A program made the position numbers and the translations under genes. This document shows positions 1-12,829 of a stretch of 64,000 bases of DNA, piece after piece (positions within the stretch are counted from its first letter, which is position 1; every line of letters starts with the position of its first letter). The DNA is from Amaranthus tricolor. Taxonomy: Eukaryota > Streptophyta > Magnoliopsida > Caryophyllales > Amaranthaceae. The notes beneath the pieces were generated by a model. That model worked only from the letters and a program-made list of their open reading frames with translations. It did no database searches and was not told the origin of the DNA. The DNA lies in the NCBI RefSeq assembly GCF_026212465.1, contig NC_080050.1:4592144-4656143 (forward strand), given 5' to 3'.

Positions 1-1330
1 TTGGTGGCTTTTTGTGTTTCTTGTAGTTATTTAGTTTTGGTCAACTGAATATATTACTAATTAGTCTTGTTTCCTATGATTCTCATTCACTCATTTCTAA
101 AGTTTAGTTATTTAAATTTAAGAATACAAATTTTGAATAAATGTCTTAAAGAGATTTGTTTTGATAGTAATACCTCATGACTATGGGAGTGTTAAGCAAT
201 TAATCGTTGATTATTGGTTTTGGATTGTTTGACCAGTTGAAAATGTTGGTTGTTTTTGTCTGCTTTTAGGCTATCTGAAAAAGCTAGCTATTTGTGAATA
301 AATTTGGTAAATTCAAGTATTGTTGGATGTTTTTTAGAGAAAAATTGGGCCAATAAGCAAAAAGCCAACAAAAAAACTAACTATAGTAGCTTTTTTAGTT
401 TGATTTAAAAGTCAGCTTTTCAATTGGCTTAAAAGCCATTTACTAAACAATTTTTTTGGTTGTTTGACCAACTAACAGTAAAAAGTCAACCAAAAAACCA
501 AGTACCAAAAAAACTCTGTTTTTGTTCGAATATCGAAAAAGTCAAACTATTAACAATTAATACAAAAATGAAAGAAGTACTTGAATAGAAGTGTACATAA
601 ATTTCTTCTTAATTTTGATGTAATTTTTTGTTGGTGGATTATTTTTTTAAAAGATGGATCGTATTTAGATTTTAGAAAAAAAAAAAGGTCATTTTTTAAA
701 AAATCGCTTAGGGCCTAGAAAATCTGGTTTTAAATGAATAGGCATCAAAATTGACAAATGTGTGATATTATGTGTTAAATTGATGTTTTAAGGGCCTTTT
801 AAGCTACTAATTTGGAAAAATTAATTTAAACTTGATTTGTTTGCTCTAAAATTTGTCATCTAATACTATTTAGTATTTATTATAATTTTAAAATGATTTA
901 ACGTAAAAATTAAAAATATGAGAGCACATACTATTTTATTTTAGTCTAAAAGTCCATATAAATTTTTTTAACTAATTCAAGTTACAGTCGAGTTGGAACA
1001 TACTTTTATTTTTTAAATTGGATCATTTTAAAATGTGGATCAAAATTTCAACGCACAATTTATTATTTTTAAGACGAATTTATATCAATTTAAGATGAAA
1101 AAGATATTCACTACAAATATAAGAAACCGATTTTCGATAAAACGAGCTAAACATAAAAAACTATATTACATAATTTGAACTTGTATTTGTTAAACTATTT
1201 TACTATGCGCATTTGACGCCGATTTTTTTTAAAAAAAATTTTCATGACGTGAGGAATAATCCTCGAGTCTAATAAACGTAGCCAACTAATCTTCCATAAC
1301 CCTTCGAGTCCCCTTCGTCTATATGTACGT
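1..1330. other. AT-rich intergenic DNA upstream of RABD2
   Basis: No coding region is recognisable. The stretch is AT-rich with poly-A and poly-T runs. It holds one decayed repeat (340-505), annotated separately. Confidence 0.6.
340..505 (-). repeat. MITE-like repeat, copy 1
   Basis: Read on the minus strand, this AT-rich tract matches 14536-14640 on the plus strand over the shared blocks 'ttggttgact', 'tttagttggt', 'taaatggctt' and 'tttttgttggctttt'. Two copies in opposite orientation indicate a dispersed element. No ends or target duplication are clear, so the class is unknown. Confidence 0.45.
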
Positions 1331-1516
1331 CCTCCTTCTACACTTCTTCCTTTATTTTATCTCTCTATTTCTCTCTCCTCTCTCTCTGCTGACCTAATTC
1401 TCGTCGGAGATCCGCGATTTCTCGGTCATTTACCACCGGCGATCCATCGAAATTCATTCGTATTCGCAAATCTTTCTCAAACTTTCTTGATCTTCCTTCA
1501 CTCCTTCGATTAAGTC
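1331..1516 (+). promoter_or_regulatory. Pyrimidine-rich leader of RABD2
   Basis: A long CT-rich run (about 1331-1389, repeated 'ctctct') precedes the start codon at 1517. Such Y-patches are common around plant transcription starts. The sequence up to the ATG is probably 5' UTR. The start site itself cannot be fixed by eye. Confidence 0.5.
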
Positions 1517-4300
1517 ATGAATCCTGAGTAGTAAGTCTCTTTTTTTTCGAATCTTTTGTTTTGATTTGTATTTCGCCTTTTTTATTGTCTTAATTTGTAA
1601 TCGATTGATTTATGAGGTTATCGTGGATTATTGATTAATTTGATTTGTGATCTGTCTGTCGGTTGCTCTGCAATTTGAACTGGTAGATTTATGCGTATTT
1701 TGTAGGTTTTTGGAATTCAATTTCCATTATCCGATCGTTTGTTCTAGTCAATGAGAAATTGCGATGTAGTTTATAGTTTAGGTTTCGGAAATATTCGCTC
1801 TTAGTGGTCTACAGGTCGTTTGCCTTTAAAATTCTATTCTTTGTAAAAACCGTTAGCGGTTCAATGATCATTGGATCTTGATCAATCATCATCTGTCATC
1901 AATTTAGAGTTCCTTGCTTGTTTTACTACACTTACGAGATTAGTTTAAATTGTATTTGAAAATGCAATTGTAGGAGAATAATGACTATATTGGGATCTTA
2001 TTTCAATGTAAATATGGAAAATTCATTAATATCTAACTTTTTATAATTTTTAATAAAGCATAGTTACAAGCACAGTTAGATGTTTAGCATTGAAATAGTG
2101 CATCGAGATGAACTTTTTGTTGCAATATGTGTTAACATCAGGCTTCTACTATCCATATGTATTTTTTGGTAATTGCTTTCCTTTGTGGACTTTGGAGCGC
2201 CTTTTTCTTTCTCTAATTTGAATGGTGATGCTTCTGTTGATGCAGTGATTACCTTTTCAAGCTTCTGCTTATTGGAGATTCAGGTGTCGGAAAATCATGC
2301 CTTCTCCTGAGATTTGCCGTAAGCTTTATAATCCATATGCTGACTAGTGATGCTCATATGATAGCAGTTTTGATTTTGCTACAATATTTCATTAAACCAA
2401 TGCCATTAACTGATTCATACGGGTTTTGCAAAAGAGGCTTTTGTACAAAATTCTACCATTTATATTTAAATAGAGTGACTGAGTGATCCCTCTCTTTTCT
2501 TTGATTAGCTTGATCATTAACTGTCTACAATATTGTACTCTAGTGTTATGCTTTGTCTTTGTATATATAAAGTGTTAAACCTCCTCTCTTAGATTTTTTT
2601 CTTTTTAACTGGATTTTAAAGTTTTCCTCTTACACGATTATTAAATAAAGGCTTTGGATAAGCCTGAACAACTAGTTGTTAGGATGTGCTTGATCACTCT
2701 CCTTTATGATTCTTATATAGAAAGTGTATGATTAATTGATATGGTTAGTATCATGTGAGGTGGCCATTACGAGTTCACTTGTCATTTATCATGGTTTTTG
2801 CTTCTGAGCCATTTGCAGCTACGCATCATAACATGGCTGTTCTTTTGTTGCAGGATGACTCGTATTTGGAGAGTTACATAAGCACTATTGGTGTTGATTT
2901 TGTGAGTGTTTTTCTAAATCTTGCATTTAGGCACTGATACTCTTTGTATGAATATTTCAATTCTCATTAAGTTGTTTTTGTTGTAGAAAATACGCACTGT
3001 GGAGCAAGATGGAAAGACTATCAAACTTCAGATTGTAAGATCCTTTACTTGTCTGTATTTTTGCATATTATTCACATATTGATCATATAAGAAATTATGT
3101 GCTGATGCGCTGGTGCGTTTGCATGACTTTTTAAAGCTGTACATAGAGGTCTAGCTATCTTATAAGTATCTTAACATTCGTGCCTTCTATGTAATCCAGT
3201 GGGACACTGCTGGACAAGAGCGTTTTAGAACAATCACTAGCAGTTACTACCGTGGAGCACATGGAATCATTGTGAGTGGGCTAAATACAGTAGCTTCTTG
3301 CTTTTTCTGCAGTTCTGTGGGTTTTTTTTTACTCCAGTTGATTTGCTTACTTGAGTTTCTGCACGATGTTTTAGGTCGTCTATGATGTAACTGATATGGA
3401 AAGTTTCAACAACGTGAAGCAGTGGTTGAATGAAATTGACCGTTATGCTAGTGACAATGTTAACAAACTTTTGGTTGGAAACAAGTGTGATCTTGCTGCC
3501 AATAGAGCTGTACCATATGAAACTGCCAAGGTTATTTGATCAACTAATGTGTTGTGACTTAATTCATTTTGATTGATCAGTTTTTGTTATAAGAATGCTA
3601 ACTTTTTTTTTGTGGCCTATGGTCTTCTTCAGGCTTTTGCTGATGAAATTGGCATACCTTTTATGGAGACCAGTGCAAAAGATGCTACTAATGTAGAACA
3701 AGCTTTCATGGCTATGACTGGCTCAATCAAAAACAGGTAATATATATTGCCATGAATCAACCCTCATTATTGTAGACAAACTGATGCCAACGTCACTATG
3801 TTACTAGCTTAGCTTCTTCTCATCTTGGCAACCTCGAGTGATTTTTTTATTTTATTTTTTTTTTTAATTTTTAAATTGTGGCCTTTTTTGTATTTTGTGC
3901 ATGGAGTTGATGCTCAATGTATGTATCAATAGAAAAGTTCAAAAAGTAAATTCGGAAAATTTATCAATAAAGTAGATCAATATCATTAGTTTTTTTTACA
4001 TAGTTTTCTTCTTAAATGATAGCAGCGCTATTTGATTTAAGGACTAAGAACTAGGATAACTTACTCTTTGGAATGTTGCTTTCAATTTTCAGTTACTGTT
4101 TTTTAACTCTTATCAATCCAATATATTTTCTGAAAGTATCCGCTTGTCTTTTTTCATAATGTTCTGTTTGAATTATTCATGAATTTCATGTGCGTTGTGA
4201 CGGCAGGATGGCTAGCCAGCCAATGAGCAATGCCAGGCCTCCAACTGTTCAGATTCGAGGACAACCAGTTGCACAGACAAGTGGGTGCTGCTCTTCTTAG
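1517..4300 (+). CDS. RABD2: Rab1-type small GTPase (RABD2 class)
   Basis: The gene has eight exons: 1517-1530, 2246-2318, 2854-2901, 2987-3034, 3200-3271, 3375-3530, 3633-3736 and 4207-4300. They join in phase to 202 codons, all with GT-AG introns. The product starts [18 protein letters not shown]. It shows the P-loop GDSGVGKS (15-22), effector-loop threonine T40 in STIGVDF, WDTAGQE (62-68), NKCD (121-124) and ETSAK (149-153). It ends in GCCSS, the double-cysteine geranylgeranylation signal (C199, C200). Length and motifs fit plant RABD2 (Rab1/Ypt1), which controls ER-to-Golgi vesicle traffic. The first exon is only 14 nt and splits the Y5 codon, the usual plant layout. No disruption is seen. 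Class RABD2 is confident; the paralogue is not resolved. Confidence 0.96.
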
Positions 4301-6010
4301 AAACATTCATACTCGCTCGCTGCCACACTGTGGCGTGTAAGAAATCTGATTTTGCTGCAATATTATTTGAAATTCAACATTCATTAATACGGTATCATCT
4401 TGGTCCTGTGTTTCTAGTTTGCAATTTGTTAATTTGGAAGCTTCTGATTCTTTTTCTCAAGTAGATTTGTAAAAATTGGTGAATGATGCCGACAAATTTA
4501 GCATGGATTTATTGTATTGCCTTTCTTGTTAATTATTTGCCCAATTATACGACTTTCTGTTGTTCAATTTAAAGCCTAATTGTGCATCATGAAAATGCAC
4601 ATGATTTTATTCCAATGCACATTATGTGGTCAAACGTGTGATTCTTAATAATAGAAATGGTTAAATAGCCCTTGCGCCGAAGTCACGCCAAAGCATTGGC
4701 CATATCCCAAAAATTATTTAGCCTCGTTTTCAAGATTGTTTGGGATATTATGCGTCAACGGCTCACGAACAATTGAAAACGTGAACAGTTTTAGAATATG
4801 TTCCCTCTTGATTTGCAACATTACGAAAATCATTTGAGAGCTACATCCATTTGAGTCGCTTGCTACTAATATGGCAAAAAATGAGGAGGCAGGAGTATTA
4901 AAATTATTTAATTTGAAGGAGTAGTTCATATTAACGAGTTTCTTGATATAATTTCGTTGTAGAAAGAATAAAGTCTTATATTAATTGTAGTAAATATTAG
5001 TTTTTTTATGAGGTTTTGAATCGATTCTTCTTTAGTATTTTTTTCTGCCTATTATGTAATAAAATAAAATTTAATGTGAGTTATTTTTCATACTCCTATT
5101 AACTATGTTTTGAATTACTTTGCGATGTGGTGTGTTGCTCTTATGTTTTGTTTAATGTATTTGTGTGAACATTTCATTTTCATGTAGCTAGTTACTGTTT
5201 TGTTCCTTTAAATTAACATTAAGGATAAAATAAATTATTTTTAAAGAAAAAGGTAGATATATAGTAATAAAGAAAGAGAGACCTTGAATTGCATGAATGT
5301 TATCAAAAGATTATTAGAATGTATGAAAATGATAAAATAAAGTGGTAGGTTCATTTCTAAAAATAAAAATGATTTAAAATGAAAATGACAATTTAAAGTG
5401 AAAAATAATGCAAGGAAAATAAAAGAGTTGCTTGATTTCACATGCAACTATTTATAATGAATGATTGTATTTCAAATATGTTCATTTTAATTCTTGATTC
5501 TTTGTTGGAGTTATCTTCTTTTTTTTAGATAATACTATCTTTTTCTTATGTGCTACATTTTATTTAATTTTCATTTTTACCTCTCTCCAAAAGAGTTTTG
5601 ATTTTTTGAATTCATTAAATTCAATATTTGTTCAATGTAAACACAATCATATGATCCGTAAGTATATTAGATACAATTTTGAATTTTTATCGATTGATTT
5701 TGAAAATTAGTCAATTTGCACATTTTGTGCGACTTGACCTAGCTACAATCACTTGTTTTGTGCGACTTCACCTAGGCCAAGTCACATTAAAAATGAGACT
5801 GCACCTAGGTAAAGTCTCACGTTTTGTGCGATTGCACCTAGTTACTATCACAAATTTGTGCGACTTAACATTTTTAACAAAAACATAATTATTTTTTTAT
5901 TTTTAAATCAAAAATTTGGTAAATTTAAGATAATATTAATTAAGAATTCAATTAATTCAATATAATAATTAGAAATCATATAAATTATTTTTTAAAACAA
6001 TATCATATAC
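4301..6010. other. RABD2 3' flank and intergenic DNA
   Basis: The first few hundred bases should include the RABD2 3' UTR, although no clear poly(A) signal could be chosen. The rest is AT-rich and has no recognisable gene. A 71-codon open stretch on the minus strand (4714-4929) has no family signature and is not called. The tandem repeat at 5724-5870 is listed separately. Confidence 0.5.
5724..5870. repeat. Tandem array of about 37-bp hairpin units
   Basis: Roughly four units of 35-40 bp share the core 'gtgcgacttcacctagg' followed by the near inverse 'ccaagtcac'. Each unit is therefore an imperfect inverted repeat centred on 'cctagg'. Units differ by several substitutions, so the array is old. 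It happens to keep one plus frame open, but the translation is a simple repeat without a coding signature. Confidence 0.75.
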
Positions 6011-6011
6011 T

Positions 6012-6240
6012 TCCTTTGATTCAAAATATTTGCAATGTCAGACTTTTTACGCAGTTCAATGCACTAAGTCAATTTGATATCAATAATCTTTACATTAAGA
6101 CGAATCAAACAAAATCTTATTACTTGATTATGTTTTAACTTAAAGATTAAAAACTAATCACACATTAAGAATGATAAATAAATAGTGTAATAATTTTAAT
6201 ATTCCAAGTAATTTGAAACAAATGCAATAGTATTTAAGAA
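6012..6240. repeat. Degenerate Stowaway-like repeat
   Basis: It begins 'acttcctttgattcaaaat' and ends 'gaaacaaatgcaatag'. Internal blocks are shared with tracts near 30.73-30.96, 31.76-32.02 and 51.08-51.34 kb: an 'aataatctttacattaagacgaatcaaa'-type core and 'cttattacttgattatgttt'. The ends are eroded. Confidence 0.45.
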
Positions 6241-6755
6241 TTTGATAAATTTATAAATTCGATAATATGAATTAATTTTCTGAACATTTTTAAAAAAATC
6301 GTTACGTGAAACGAAATTTTTGAACATCATTACACTTAAGAAGTTAGATCAAAAATATCATTACATTTAAGAATATTTTTAAAATTTGCATAAAATTAAT
6401 CATCTCAATAATTTTGATGTTGAATTCACCTTCTATACTATTTTCATAATGAAACTGTTGGTAGAGTTTATTTTTAGACAGAAGTTAGAGCAATTTTAGA
6501 TTTTTTTTTCTTAAAAAAATTGATTTTATAGCCTTTTTAGTCTACTTTATTGATAATTTTAATGTAATTTTTTCACGTTTCAAAGTAAAATCAGGAGGAC
6601 CAGGGAGGACAGTTTCTTCAATTAATGAGTGTTATAGTTTTGATCAACAACCAACTAAAAACGGTAACAACATCAATCAACATACAAATCGGAGTAATAT
6701 TTCTTACCATTGCTTTTCCTTATTTTGGTAACAAAAATATTTATCATAAAACATA

Positions 6756-7086
6756 CCTCCTCCGTTCCGTTTTAGTCTTTCCGTTTTAGTCGCTACATTT
6801 GCATGGGCACAAAAATTAAAAAAAGTGATTGACCTACACTGTAACTGATTGTTTACTTTATAGAGTATAATATTTTATTATTGTTAATTGAAAAAAAAAA
6901 GGAAAAATAGATTATTAGGTTACTTTAGAGTATAATATAGTATTTTATTATAGAGTATAGAGAAGGATAAAAATAGAGGTAGGTAAAACTTTAAATGATT
7001 GTTTTATTACTAAAAATGAAAATGTAGCAAGTAATATGAAATTGTCAAAAATAGAAAATGTAGCAGGCATTATGGAATGGAGGAAG
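6756..7086. mobile_element. Stowaway-type MITE
   Basis: The 5' end 'cctcctccgttcc' and the 3' end 'ggaatggaggaag' form a terminal inverted repeat of the CTCCCTCCGTTCC kind. The element is flanked on both sides by TA (6754-6755 and 7087-7088), the Tc1/mariner target duplication. It is 331 bp, internally AT-rich and non-coding. Confidence 0.75.
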
Positions 7087-7671
7087 TACTTAAAAAAAAC
7101 TATAAAAGTACATATGACATCACTAAAAGGACACTTCCAGCTATCATGCCTATCAAAAGTTATTGGCTACTTCAAAGTTAAAATAAAAAAGAACGAACAA
7201 TTATTTTAGTTTATTTTTTTTGAGTTAAAGGTTAAGAAAAAACACAGTAAAATTCAATCTCAAGACATTGCCTAAATTATGCAGTAATCTCAGTGTTAGT
7301 GAAGCTCTTAGATGCACAAACTCATAGAATTAAAGGACAAAAGATTCTAAATTTTTTCAATGACAAAATTAAGCATAAGCTTATTATTAATTATGCATTT
7401 TACCTCCCTACTAATATATACTAGTATAATATATATACCCAAGTCCCAACCCATATAATAATAATTAAGAAAAAAAAAAGTAATGAAGTAAACAAAAATA
7501 AATATAAAAAATTTTAAAAGCATAAAAAAAATTTCTTAAGTGGTGGATTTGATACAGGAAACTTACAGCTATAAGTTCATTCCTGGACTCAAAAAAGTTT
7601 AGAAATCAAAAGACAGACAAGTTAAAACCCCACAAATAGACCAAAGTTCTTAGTTTAGCTTAGCTATGGCT

Positions 7672-10600
7672 TCACTTGCCACCTAAAGTTGGGAACTCCC
7701 CGGGATCTTCGATTGCGAGAGCAGGTGTATTATACATCCTATTGCCTCCGCCACCATAACCGCCACCCCTTGGTCCACGACCACGTCCCCTGCCTCGGCC
7801 GCCAAATCTCTCACCTTCAGCGGGCTTTAGGAACTCATTGATGTTCACAGACTGCACCGTTAAAGCAATGTCGAAGTTATGTCAGCAACATACCTCAAAA
7901 ACAAGTCGGGGTAAAGACTATAGCATGTTCGGAGGACTAAAAGCCAAAGGCAACATCGAGAGGCTCTGGTGGGATGTGATTGCACATCGCCAACGAAGAT
8001 ATCAAAGTCTCGACCTTAATCTTTGATTCAATGTTTTTGATATTTTGGTTTTTCTAGCAGCTGTGGCATATTTTGACATCATTCTAGAGAAAAAAGTCTA
8101 AAGCACTATAGAACCAACTAGAGGTGTTCAAAATAGACCCGAATCCCGATGACCAAATATCTATTCAATCTTGTAACCAAACCCGGCGTGAATTGACTTA
8201 AAATGAATTTAAAATTATGTAAAAATCAATCTGGACACTAGACCCGATTTTAAACCAAACCCGAAATACTACCCGAAATCCACCTGATGACCCGAATGAA
8301 CACCTCTAGAACCAACGAAGTGAGAACACACCATGGAGCAGCTAACACATAAAAATATTTGACAAGCTATCTTTTGAAGCCATAAACCAAATCCAATTTT
8401 TCTTTTCACGATCTACAAATGTTTTTCCCTTCATTCTCAACAAAGCTTCTTAATAAAATTTGGCTTTTCTTGTGAAAAGGGTTCGATTCTCACTTCTTAA
8501 AAGGACCTTCTCCATACCTGTAGGGGTTCTCCAGACTTGTTCCGATTTTTAAAAAGGCTTCTACCCAAGGCAATATTAATCAAAGAGGTATGAACTTCAA
8601 AGTCATTAGCAGTACTAAAGATTGACGTTAGAATGATCATGAACAAGAGCGTTTTGACCTGTTGGCGTCCTATAAAGATACTGTGGGCCATGACTCGGGA
8701 GATATCTAAAAAACAAAGAAAATGTTACACGCATATCGCAACGTTATTACCTTCTTCACCTTCTCCTTTTCATATGCCTCCTTCTTTTTATCCTTGTCGG
8801 ATCCCTGAATGGAGGGAAAAGAAAAAGATATCATTAACAATTTACAAATTAAGAAAATTAGTAAATACATAAATCGGTATAATAAAGTTTTACCAATTTA
8901 ATGAAAACAGATTCATCATCTTTCTTGTTTGAAAGTTGTTGCATGGAATGGAATTCTTTGTCAACCTCCACCTTCCGTTCCTCGGTCTTCAGAGCCAATA
9001 GAGCTTTCCGCTTCTCTTCCCGCAGCTTTTCATACTCTTCTAGTGTCATCTCCTGTTTTGAAGACATTCATAAAAATACAAAATTTTACCAAGTATTTGA
9101 CCATGGGAGATATCCTATTTTAGTTATTCAACATAAGAAAAGGAATATGCACGACTTTCATAAGCACATACTTGAATTAATTTTGTTTTTTTTTTGATAA
9201 GGAAAAAGTTATTTATTAGGTACGACAAAAAAACGACTTTTGATTGAACAACTAAGCCAAGATACATGAAAGCAAAGTGATGATCCTGTCTATTTCCTTT
9301 GATTCAAGATAGAAAATATGTTCCACAACAAGCATTTGTACTAAAATTTAATAAAGAGAGAAAGGTAAAGAGTAATCAACAAACCCCGCTCAAAAGAGAT
9401 TCATAACTGAAGTCTGAAAAAAACTTAATTTAAGTCACTTGTGACTTGAGTAAACTGCTAAGTAATAAATTTCTTAGGGAACCAGGTCAGGTGAGCCCAT
9501 CAAGCATATGAATAGGATGGAACATGTCTTATTTTAATTTTAGGTACAAGTAATCCGAGTTGCCATTTTCTCTTAAAGACGTCTCTCAAGCCTAGTCCAT
9601 TAAATCTTGATTCCTATTCTTACTCTACAATTTCCTTTATGAGCCGACCCAATCGGAGATGACCTCTCAAAGAGACCATCTCACAGGAATTAGTGTTTTT
9701 TCTGTTGCCCTTTTCAGGGATCATCGTTCTCTTTCCCCTTAAGACATTTGAACTAGTTTCATCCCACCATCACATTTCTTCACAGTCCAACTATAAGGAA
9801 GGAAAAAAAATCAGAAGTACATCTGACAGTTCTCTCAACTCCTTGAATCCCGACAAATGAATTACCGTCTTCCCTGTCCTCCATCACAGTCATAGATTTC
9901 TATCTTTTGATAAAACAATTACCTTGAAAAACTTGTGTGTATGAAAGAACAAGCACAAAAAAATTCATTTTATAGCCAATGAAACACGCAGTTAATTTAT
10001 GGTTTATCATGACCCGTCAGCGGAATAAAGAAAGTAAAAGTCAAATTTTGTGGAATACCAAGTGCTGGTTCATCTCTCAAATTTGGGCGGGAAGGGATCG
10101 TCACTCAACTTTAAAAGTGATTGACAACAGAGCTGGAAATAGTTACCTTCTCTTCGGGTTCCTTTTCTTCAGTCTCATCAGGCTGGCCCTCCTTGTTGCC
10201 ATCAGCAGCATCTTCTACAGCCGGAGGATTCTCAGCATTCAAATTCTTTTCATTATCTTCCGTAGCTTCCTCAGTACCTCTAATTGTCAAAAGTATATTC
10301 AGTAGAAAATCAAGGGAGATAAAGAGAACTTTAAATCCAGAAATAAGAGTAGTCGCGTAAAACTAATATTTTAATAGCCAAAGGGTAAGAAATTGCAAAG
10401 AAATCTTACGGAGCTACTTCGTCAGCTTGAGTGCCCCAGTTTCCACGGCCAGATCCGTCACGTTTCATCTCACTTCTGGATAAGGAAAAAAAGCATGTAT
10501 ATAAGCAAGATCCACCAGGAAACGGTTAATCGATCATACACAGAAATAGAAGGAACATTTACCCGTGCCCTGTCCCACTTCTGCGTTCATAGGTTCTACG

Positions 10601-12230
10601 TGGGCGTTCTCCATCTCTGCCCTCCTCATTGTTGAAACCACCTCGGTGACCACCACGATAAGGGCCACGAGGTCCTCCAAAAGGTCGCCTTTCAGAACCT
10701 CTTTCCCCTTCATCTCCTCCACCGGGTGCCACGGTGTTATTGAAAGCACTTTCATTGTTAGAGTAGTCTCTATAGTATCCCCCACGTCCACGGCCACCAC
10801 CACGACCTCCTCCACGCCCTCCACCACGACCTCCTCCACGCCCTCCACCACGCTGAGTTTCATTTTTCGACTCCCGGACTACACCAAACATATGAATATC
10901 AAAGTCAAGGTTTAAAATGAAACAGCAAAGCAGGAGGCTGCATAAATACTTATACGTATGTATAAAATTGCGTGGAAATAACAGCTCTATTGAGCTAGCA
11001 TTTGTGGAGAAATACAGCTACAACATCTCAAACACAGACAATTAGCTACCAATGTAAACAACAATGGAAATCTTTCCAGCAAGAACTACCTTTCTATTCT
11101 CTTAGCTCTAACACCCTGTTTATTACCCAATATTAATGGTGATAACGGTATTAGATTATAGCCTAAACCTATGTTACTTGGACTCGAGTACTGATGTTGG
11201 ATACTGATACGTTTCAAGTGTTGAATACGTCTAAATATTCAACTTTACGCCTAAAATGAAGTATACGTGGAGCAAAATGAAGGGTCCGAGTAACATAGGC
11301 CAAAAGTAGCAAGAAGTTGCATGTCATTTCCAAAGTAATTCCTCCTCAAACACGTTTTTTCAGTAATTTCTATTACCACTCAATATCACCTAGGCAAGCG
11401 ATTATGATGGAATGAAATTCAATGAAGAAAAAGCGGGATATTCCTCTAAAAATCACACTAAATGTGCATTATATTACCACCATTTATGACCAGCTACCAA
11501 AAGGTGTTCAAAGTATGACGAGAATGTTGTTAACTATCAGCACAGTGATTGTCTCACTGAAAACACATTAAATATTCCACAGTACAGCAATAAAATATAC
11601 AAACTCTAAGTGCAGATATCACAAAGATATGTAAGACATACTCAACATTTATCACACAACACCAACATTTCATAGTATACTCGATTAATCTACTTGCATA
11701 TTAGAGGTTTAAGCTGTTTACTAGGATTCAAACAATATGTAGGCTTATTTTCACCTAACACAAAAAATCCATAACTCAAAAAAGAAAATTAAAAAAAAAA
11801 AAAAAAAAAACAGAAACAGATTCAAAAATGCAACAAATCAACACTTCAAGCTCAAAACTATCATCCAAATATAGCTCAATTAAATGAATACCAATAAACA
11901 AACATCAAGTGCATAACACCACAGTAAAAAAGACACAAAATTTACCATTTTTACATCAAAAAAAAAAAACAACCCAGATGCTCAAAAAGCTATAATCAAC
12001 GGAAAAGTAAACAAAGTAGTACAAAAATCAATCAAAAGCTCACCAGCTTGAGCTGGAGGAAGAGGTTTGGTGGGCAATTTTGCAGCTTTTTGTTGCTGAT
12101 TTTGAGGGGTTTGAGCAGGAGTTTTCTTAGCAGCTGTTTTCTGCAGATGAGCAGAAGCAGACTCTAAGAGCTGAGATGGGTCATCATTATCATTGTCACC
12201 CAACAAATCAAAAGGGTTCATAGTTGCCAT
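7672..12230 (-). CDS. RGGA: RGG-repeat, HABP4/PAI-RBP1-type RNA-binding protein
   Basis: Seven exons in minus order: 12230-12044, 10878-10563, 10475-10410, 10279-10147, 9052-8894, 8804-8751 and 7851-7672. They join in phase to 364 codons. The N-terminus MATMNPFDLLGDNDNDDPSQ is typical of plant RGGA-type proteins. A Gly/Arg box follows at about 72-95 (GGGR repeats), then a charged HABP4/PAI-RBP1 region containing EMTLEEYEKLREEKRKALLA and NINEFLKPAEGERF. A second RGG tract ends the protein, which finishes GEFPTLGGK. Known family members bind RNA and ribosomes and contribute to stress tolerance; they are cytoplasmic or nuclear. Intron 1 (about 1.16 kb) and intron 4 (about 1.09 kb) are the longest. 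A hAT MITE lies in intron 6 and another small MITE in intron 1. No disruption is seen. Paralogue identity is inferred only. Confidence 0.93.
8119..8308. mobile_element. hAT-type MITE, family M1 copy 1 (in RGGA intron 6)
   Basis: 190 bp with terminal inverted repeats TAGAGGTGTTCA / TGAACACCTCTA. It is flanked by a perfect 8-bp direct repeat GAACCAAC (8111-8118 and 8309-8316), the target duplication length of hAT elements. The reverse complement is similar along its length to 36428-36611 and 50519-50705. It is non-coding. It lies between RGGA exons 6 and 7 without touching splice sites. Confidence 0.9.
9640..9695. repeat. Short 'gagacggtctc'-type repeat remnant (RGGA intron 4)
   Basis: The tract 'gatgacctctcaaagagacc' followed by 'atctcacagg' resembles the ends of other repeats at 23.17, 23.98, 40.52 and 52.81 kb. 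Only a fragment is present. Confidence 0.35.
11169..11298. mobile_element. Foldback MITE in RGGA intron 1
   Basis: 130 bp with inverted ends CTATGTTACTTGGACTC / GGGTCCGAGTAACATAG. The flanking 8-mers gcctaaac and gccaaaag match at 6 of 8 positions, suggesting an aged hAT-type duplication. It is non-coding. Confidence 0.7.
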
Positions 12231-12600
12231 TTTGGGGAATAAAAATTGGGTTTTAAGCGAAAATCAAATGCTAACAAACCCACCAATCCAACAGAAGAAA
12301 AATTGGATTAATTATTGGGTATTACCATTGGGGAAATTTGGATCGGTACAATCTGAAAAATTAATGTTTTCAGGCAGAATATGTCACATCCACTGAGAAG
12401 AAAGAAAAAGGATAGAAGGAGGACAAGAAGATGAGAGAGAAGTGAAAGAAGGAAATGAGTGACAAGGCTCTAAAACCCTAGCCGCAATGACAAGCCGCTA
12501 TGACAATGAACGAGGAGAGAGATAGAGATGAGTCTTCAAATTTATCGTGTTCTATGGAACTCACTTTGCATTCAAACACTTGCTTTTATTACCTCAAAAA
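12231..12600 (-). promoter_or_regulatory. RGGA 5' UTR and promoter region
   Basis: This is the sequence immediately upstream of the RGGA start codon. On the minus strand it includes 'ctctctcctcgttcattgtc' and other CT-rich tracts around 12420-12530, consistent with a plant leader. No TATA box could be assigned with confidence. Confidence 0.4.
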
Positions 12601-12829
12601 AAAAACACTTAATTTTGTTTACTTATTTTCATCCCGGGATAGACCGAGAAAAGTGAAGACCTAGGTGAGAATTAAATATATCTTGTAAATTGTTTCAAAT
12701 GCTGTTATTAACGCGATATTAAAAGAACTACTAGGAATTTTAATAAAGCTTATTTAATTTTACTTAAGGTATTGTTTAGAAGACGTGGTCATAACTTTAT
12801 ATTCTAAAGGTGAAAGGATGGATAGGATT

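Noticed and set aside
5679..5888. 69-codon open frame over the hairpin array
   Set aside because: The translation only echoes the tandem unit (CFVRLHLG, MRLHLG, FVRLHL); no start context or homologue.
8460..8500. 'gggttcgattctcac', a tRNA B-box-like word
   Set aside because: No A box, acceptor stem or cloverleaf could be drawn around it.
10534..10915. Overlapping open frames on both strands across the Gly/Arg exon
   Set aside because: They are other-frame shadows of the GC-rich GGXGGX repeat in RGGA exon 2; only the frame giving RGG motifs is bounded by splice sites.
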